In this document: positions 59,470 to 64,000 of the stretch, in pieces
Layout of the letters: each line of letters starts with the position of its first letter
Position numbering within the stretch: the stretch's first letter is position 1
Assembly: GCF_028502605.1 (NCBI RefSeq)
Contig: NC_079232.1
Location: 7,502,001-7,566,000 of the forward strand
Direction: 5' to 3'
Source of the DNA: Trichoderma breve
Taxonomy: Eukaryota; Ascomycota; Sordariomycetes; Hypocreales; Hypocreaceae
Length of the DNA: 64,000 bases
Position numbers and translations under genes: made by a program
The notes under the pieces: model-generated
What the model was told of the DNA's origin: nothing
Databases searched by the model: none
What the model saw: the letters and a program-made list of their open reading frames with translations, nothing else

Positions 59470-60750
59470 TTTCGAATGTAGATGAGTTCAATGTGTTGGA
59501 GGTTGTCATTGACGTTCCAAGAGTTTAATAGGTTTCTCAGACGTCGACGTTGGCTGTTAGATACACACTAACCATTTCCGATTGTCAGCAGGTTCTGTGG
59601 TTTCTGGGTACTAGTAGTAGCTACTGTGATGATTTATGGGGAATATGTTCCGCTAGTCAGCGAAGTCCCCGATAAAAGTGCCTTGTGTCTGACGTCCTTG
59701 TACCAATGCAAGTTGATCCAACAGGCACTAAACTGTCACTGTGTATTTGCTTGATTATGGCAGTGTCTTGATATTACCTTTGATTACGATTAGCTAGGTT
59801 AGTAAACAACCAAACGGTTACAACCACTTTATTATACACTACTAAAAAATACAAACTTATTGTATTTTGCAAAGATAACTATAAAGAAGTATATATATAT
59901 ATATTGGTGAAATTGAGATTTTCTTAACACTTTAATATTTATAAATATTTACATTATGTATGCACTTTGTTATAATTTACATTAGTTAACTTATTTCCAA
60001 CGTAAATAAAAGCTATATTTATAACTACTTCTCTAAGATTTATAACGATAATTAATTTAAAATTTAATTCAATTAAAACATTATATATTTGGAAATTAAT
60101 ATAATATTTCATATAGTAGTTATTAACTTTTGATTACTTATTTTTGCAATAACGAGATATACAGGGTAAGATAAAGTTGTCAATACAATGCGGGATGAAT
60201 GTGGGTCTGAAACAACACGCTACTTTATCGTGGGGGTGGATTCTGCAATAGACATGGATGACGAGCTCCATAAGAACGGCCCGTCCTGCATGGGTAGCCA
60301 TCCCTGCATGGGTCCCCAGTCATCAACCCTGCACGGAGAGTCAAGCCTGCATGCACAGTCCTGCATGGATCGTTAACCCTGCAAGCTGTAGCAAGGGTAT
60401 ATTCAGCCCCCGGTCATGTATCGTCAAGGTTGCTCGACTCAAGATAGCATGATTCCTTCGGCCCGCTTACGAATGTTGCGGAGCCGGCAACGAGCACATC
60501 ATCATCATCATCATCATTATCACCAATAGCACTGAGCAAAATTTGCCCATGTTCTCTCCCGCCCTTTCCTCCCCCCTGGTCATTGGTGGTACGACTGCTC
60601 TAGGCTAACATCCTTCACACCGCACTGCTGCTTAGAAGACGATAAGCCCCCGAAGTGTTCGGATGCTGTTTGTCGATTTGAATTGCTCTAAAATAGCCAG
60701 ACGATCTATCCTTAGACTACCACAATTCCATGGGCCACTGAATACGGATA
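59470..60750. other. Divergent P450-P450 spacer with AT island
   Basis: An AT-rich block runs from about 59,810 to 60,170, then a short CCTGCATGG repeat array (separate entry) and a (CAT)n run at about 60496-60515. No gene recognised. Confidence 0.55.
60284..60386 (+). repeat. Degenerate CCTGCATGG tandem repeats
   Basis: Six variants of CCTGCATGG (CCTGCATGG, CCTGCACGG, CCTGCATGC, CCTGCAAGC) occur in about 100 bases at uneven 13-27-nt spacing. They lie 370-470 bases upstream of the third P450. They could be a decayed minisatellite or a cluster of GCATGC-like protein sites. Confidence 0.55.
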
Positions 60751-62292
60751 ATGAGATTAACAGAGGCATATGTCAAGGCGGCACTGCAAGGTGCTACGCC
60801 TGCGGCTGTGTGCCTGCTCGCCGCTTTGGCAATATTATCCGTCATTCTTTACCGGCTTTATTTCCATCCTCTCAAACATATTCCTGGCCCGCTATTAGCA
60901 AGGACATCGTCAATCTTCCTCTATGTGATCAGCTACCTGGGCCTCGAAGCCCGTATCCTTCGCCATTACCACAAAGTTTATGATACAAAAGTGTTACGAG
61001 TAGCACCAAACTCAGTTTCTGTGTCCGATGGCGCTTCTATTCACACTATTTATGTGGCTGGGGGTGGGTTTGCGAAAGATGCCAGGTACTCAAATTTCAA
61101 CATGGGACCTGTAACTACCATTTTTTCGAGCCTGGACACCGATTATCGTGACTTGCGCGCCAAGGCTGTTGCGCCCCTTTTCTCAACATCTCGTCTTCGC
61201 AATGCTTCTTTACATGGAGGTGTTATCCATGAATGTGTCTCCGAGTTTGTCACCCAGCTCGCTAGTCTCAAAGCCGACTGCAAGACCAACCATGCCAAGT
61301 TGGATATCCTAGACCAGTGCGCCCGTCTCTCTCTGGACGTTGTGACTGGCTATCTGCTGAACGAGCCGTACGGTGGCCTGGCCGAGCACCAGCAACTTCC
61401 CACGGAGAAGCGGCTGAATGCCAAGCTCAGCATAAACCCATTCATATTTGCCATTGTGGGGTTTTCGCGCTTCTCGCTGCTTCCAAACTGGCTTTTCAAA
61501 TTCATGTACTCTCTCTACAGCCGCTTTAGCTTCAGCGAGGAAGTGGGCAGATGTTTTGTCAGCATGGACTCGTTTGCGCGTCGTCTAGTCAGCCAGACTC
61601 TTGAAGTCGATCCCACCAAAAGGCAAGACTCGTACCAAACTCGACTTTTGGCAGCGGGAATTACACCTTCGGAGACCGAAGTTCAGTGTCAGGCCGTCGT
61701 ATTCGCCGGTTCTGACTCCACAGCCGTTAAGTTGGCCACAATTCTGTTTCATTTGGTGCAGAATCAGGACTGCCTTCGCCGACTGAAGGAAGAACTCCAG
61801 GCGGCAGAGACTGAAGACGAAGCCGTAGCCCTGCAAGAACAGCCATACCTGCTTGCCGTTATCAAGGAAGGTTTGAGAGTGGGCATGGCTAATCCGACTC
61901 GGATGACGCGTGTTGTTCCCGCCAAGGGGATGCAAGTTGGAGAAGTCTACATCCCACCAGGTACCATTGTTGGTGTTGCTCCGTATATTGTGCACCATGA
62001 TCCAGCTGTATTTCCAGATCCATTTGCATTCCGGCCTGAGAGATGGCTCGAGGCCGATAGGGACAATGGGTTGAAGAGACCCAATATGGACAGGAGTTTA
62101 CTTATGTTTGGAGCGGGTTTGAGAGCTTGTATAGGAAGAAACCTGGCGCAGAAACAGTTGACAGAAACCATCAAGGCCGTGGTGAAAAGCAGTGTGCTTG
62201 AAGGCGCGCAGACTTGCCAAAAGCGCATTGAGCTTGTAGAGTGGTTTAACGCCGAAATTAAGGGGCATACGCTAGACATTGAGTGGCCTTGA
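60751..62292 (+). CDS. Cytochrome P450 monooxygenase 3, intronless
   Basis: A single exon of 513 residues. The membrane anchor (AVCLLAALAILSVILYRLYF) leads to HPLKHIPGPLLARTSSIFL. HYHKVYDTKVLRVAPNSVSV matches the benzoate-4-monooxygenase/pisatin-demethylase-like fungal P450s. I-helix: VVFAGSDSTAVKLATILFHL. ExxR: IKEGLRVGMANPTRM. FRPERWLEA precedes the heme loop MFGAGLRACIGRNLAQKQL. It ends EIKGHTLDIEWP. ER-bound oxidase. Unlike the two neighbouring P450 genes, which carry several introns each, this one has none. It marks the right end of the recognisable cluster. Confidence 0.93.
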   Translation: MRLTEAYVKAALQGATPAAVCLLAALAILSVILYRLYFHPLKHIPGPLLARTSSIFLYVISYLGLEARILRHYHKVYDTKVLRVAPNSVSVSDGASIHTIYVAGGGFAKDARYSNFNMGPVTTIFSSLDTDYRDLRAKAVAPLFSTSRLRNASLHGGVIHECVSEFVTQLASLKADCKTNHAKLDILDQCARLSLDVVTGYLLNEPYGGLAEHQQLPTEKRLNAKLSINPFIFAIVGFSRFSLLPNWLFKFMYSLYSRFSFSEEVGRCFVSMDSFARRLVSQTLEVDPTKRQDSYQTRLLAAGITPSETEVQCQAVVFAGSDSTAVKLATILFHLVQNQDCLRRLKEELQAAETEDEAVALQEQPYLLAVIKEGLRVGMANPTRMTRVVPAKGMQVGEVYIPPGTIVGVAPYIVHHDPAVFPDPFAFRPERWLEADRDNGLKRPNMDRSLLMFGAGLRACIGRNLAQKQLTETIKAVVKSSVLEGAQTCQKRIELVEWFNAEIKGHTLDIEWP

Positions 62293-64000
62293 TACGTGTA
62301 GAATATATTACTGAAATCCCCCTACATAAATACATCATTGAATCACTGGGAACAGCCACTTAGGTGGGTGATAGTGTATCGTTCTACTTAGGCTTAGGGG
62401 TCAATAGCAGTTATACTATAACAAACGAGTTTTGTACAAGATGGATTGCAAAGCAAAGACTATCGAATACACAAGGCAGCATTTAGTGACTCTCAAAACA
62501 GTTTTATTTCATTACTTTTACTGTCAACTAAGCGAACTCCTGTATATCTAATAAATATAATAGAAACTTTTTTATATGCCTCTATATGAAAGTTTATTTT
62601 TTTCTCATGATAATAATACGGCTCTTGTAAATACTTCAGCCTTCAAATGAATATTATCCAAAAGCAATATATAAAGGAATGTTTAGTAATATCAATGACT
62701 ACTTTAGGCTAAGTGACGCAGTTTCGTATTTAACCTGTGAGAAAACGGCAAGTCTTCCGGCATGACACGGCACAGAAATACTGCGCACAACGCGGTAATA
62801 CGAAGAGAAAAAAAATGTTTTGCATGAGGCGCAGCATGTGAATGTTAAAACACTTTGGTGCTGACTACAAGGTAGGCAACTGCTACATTAACGGTGGGGC
62901 CGGGACTTTTGCATTAGATAAACTGCAGCAGAATGTCACTTTGGCATTGTAACGTCAAGGGCAGGGCTAGGGAGCATGACGTAGTAAATCGTGATTGGAC
63001 TGATGGAAACATGGAACGGGAACAGGGATCAAATGATCAACTAACCAGAGTCTCTTCACTTTGAACTCAAGTATCACTGGTGTATCATATGTCATTTCCA
63101 TCGTGATCCTCTACAACGTCTCGTGATGACGCTCACCGCCGGATTGATGCTAAAGATCCGCGGACCTAGGTAGATCTTGTGGTTCTAGAATCATCAAAGC
63201 TGTTACTAATACGAGGCGTGCATTACATTCGGGAGTTAGCAATCACATTATCTCCGCCGTGACTAGGAAGTCAGGCAATACACTGTTGGTGCGCTCATCC
63301 AACTTGGGCCGCAATGTGTCTGCACTACTGCAGCTAGCCCTGTTAACGCGGAAAGTACTGGCGTGTATATCTCAAGTAGTTGTATAGGATACAATTGAAT
63401 GAACATCATTTCTTCCTTTGGCCTACACATTTGGTGTAAGCCGCGTTTATCTCAATAGGTCAACTTGTATCACCAACCCCGACCATTATCTCTCCACTGC
63501 ATACGCTGATTTGTCAAATATCGCGAGTATTAATAACGAGTTCATGGAATGATTTGTAATAGATTCAACATCGAGATAATTGGTGCCTTCCAATTCCGCC
63601 ACGGCCACATCCATGTTTGGTTACAAACAGGCGCGCTTAGACTGTTTCTTCTGAAGCCCCTGAATCTTGTCCTGTAGTATTGTACTTTCGAGCGCTATCT
63701 AGCAGACTGCTACCATCCCGCGTAGACTCATGCCAAAGATACAAGCTACTAGTGAAACTTTGATGGCATTGTCCAAAGTGACTAAATTTGAGTGTTGAAT
63801 TTACTATATCGTCACTAATAAACAACTCCTATTCGGGTGTTCATTGTGTGTTTATGGCTTAACATGTTCTAGCTCTTTACAAAACAACCATCGAGTGGCT
63901 TTGCCCAGGTCCTTTCCTTCCCAATTGTTCAATCGATCTGGGTAAAGTGGCAATTTGCCACCCAGGGAGTCGTCGTGTGCGAGAAGAACGAAAATATTGC
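62293..64000. other. Right-edge region, no gene recognised
   Basis: There are only short frames on both strands, without family motifs or convincing splice logic. It is moderately AT-rich to about 62,720. No repeats of note found. Confidence 0.45.

Overview
The window is genomic DNA of a filamentous ascomycete (Pezizomycotina). The evidence is protein genes cut by 46-107 nt GT-AG introns with CTAAC/CTGAC-like branch sites, several Zn2Cys6 regulators, a DUF3425 bZIP factor, an iterative type I polyketide synthase (PKS) of fungal non-reducing style, and strongly AT-rich intergenic blocks that look like RIP-mutated DNA. Order and species cannot be fixed from the sequence. Most exon structures below were joined by eye; unless noted, the joined frames are divisible by three and phases agree at every junction.

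Left part (1-26 kb), metabolic genes and regulators: a short-chain dehydrogenase broken by an in-frame stop; a bZIP/DUF3425 factor; a regulator with two tandem Zn2Cys6 clusters; a divergent arylsulfatase / sugar-transporter pair sharing a promoter with a perfect 22-nt palindrome; an NAD-dependent epimerase; a 500-bp Tc1/mariner-type MITE; a second Zn2Cys6 regulator; a DUF3176 membrane protein; an aldehyde dehydrogenase; an intact SDR; and a secreted alpha/beta hydrolase. Two ~95-bp fragments nearly identical to parts of the PKS gene are stranded here (2.6 kb and 10.6 kb).

Middle part (27-41 kb): two more Zn2Cys6 regulators, an NmrA-like protein divergent from the second of them (three CGG/CCG palindromes between them), an S9 (DPP IV-like) peptidase, a glutathione S-transferase, a decayed coding remnant and an amidase.

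Right part (41-62.3 kb), probable polyketide cluster core: a ~2,668-residue PKS with the order KR-KS-AT-PT-ACP-ACP-CMeT-TE. A complete ketoreductase sits at the N-terminus where fungal non-reducing PKSs normally carry the SAT starter-loading domain. It is followed by a multi-exon P450, an O-methyltransferase, a second multi-exon P450 and an intronless third P450. AT-rich islands or degenerate repeats separate these genes. The inferred chemistry is a C-methylated aromatic polyketide, possibly reduced at one position, released by the thioesterase, then oxidised by up to three P450s and O-methylated. The GST, amidase, NmrA protein and nearby regulators are possible but unproven members. The last 1.7 kb holds no recognisable gene.
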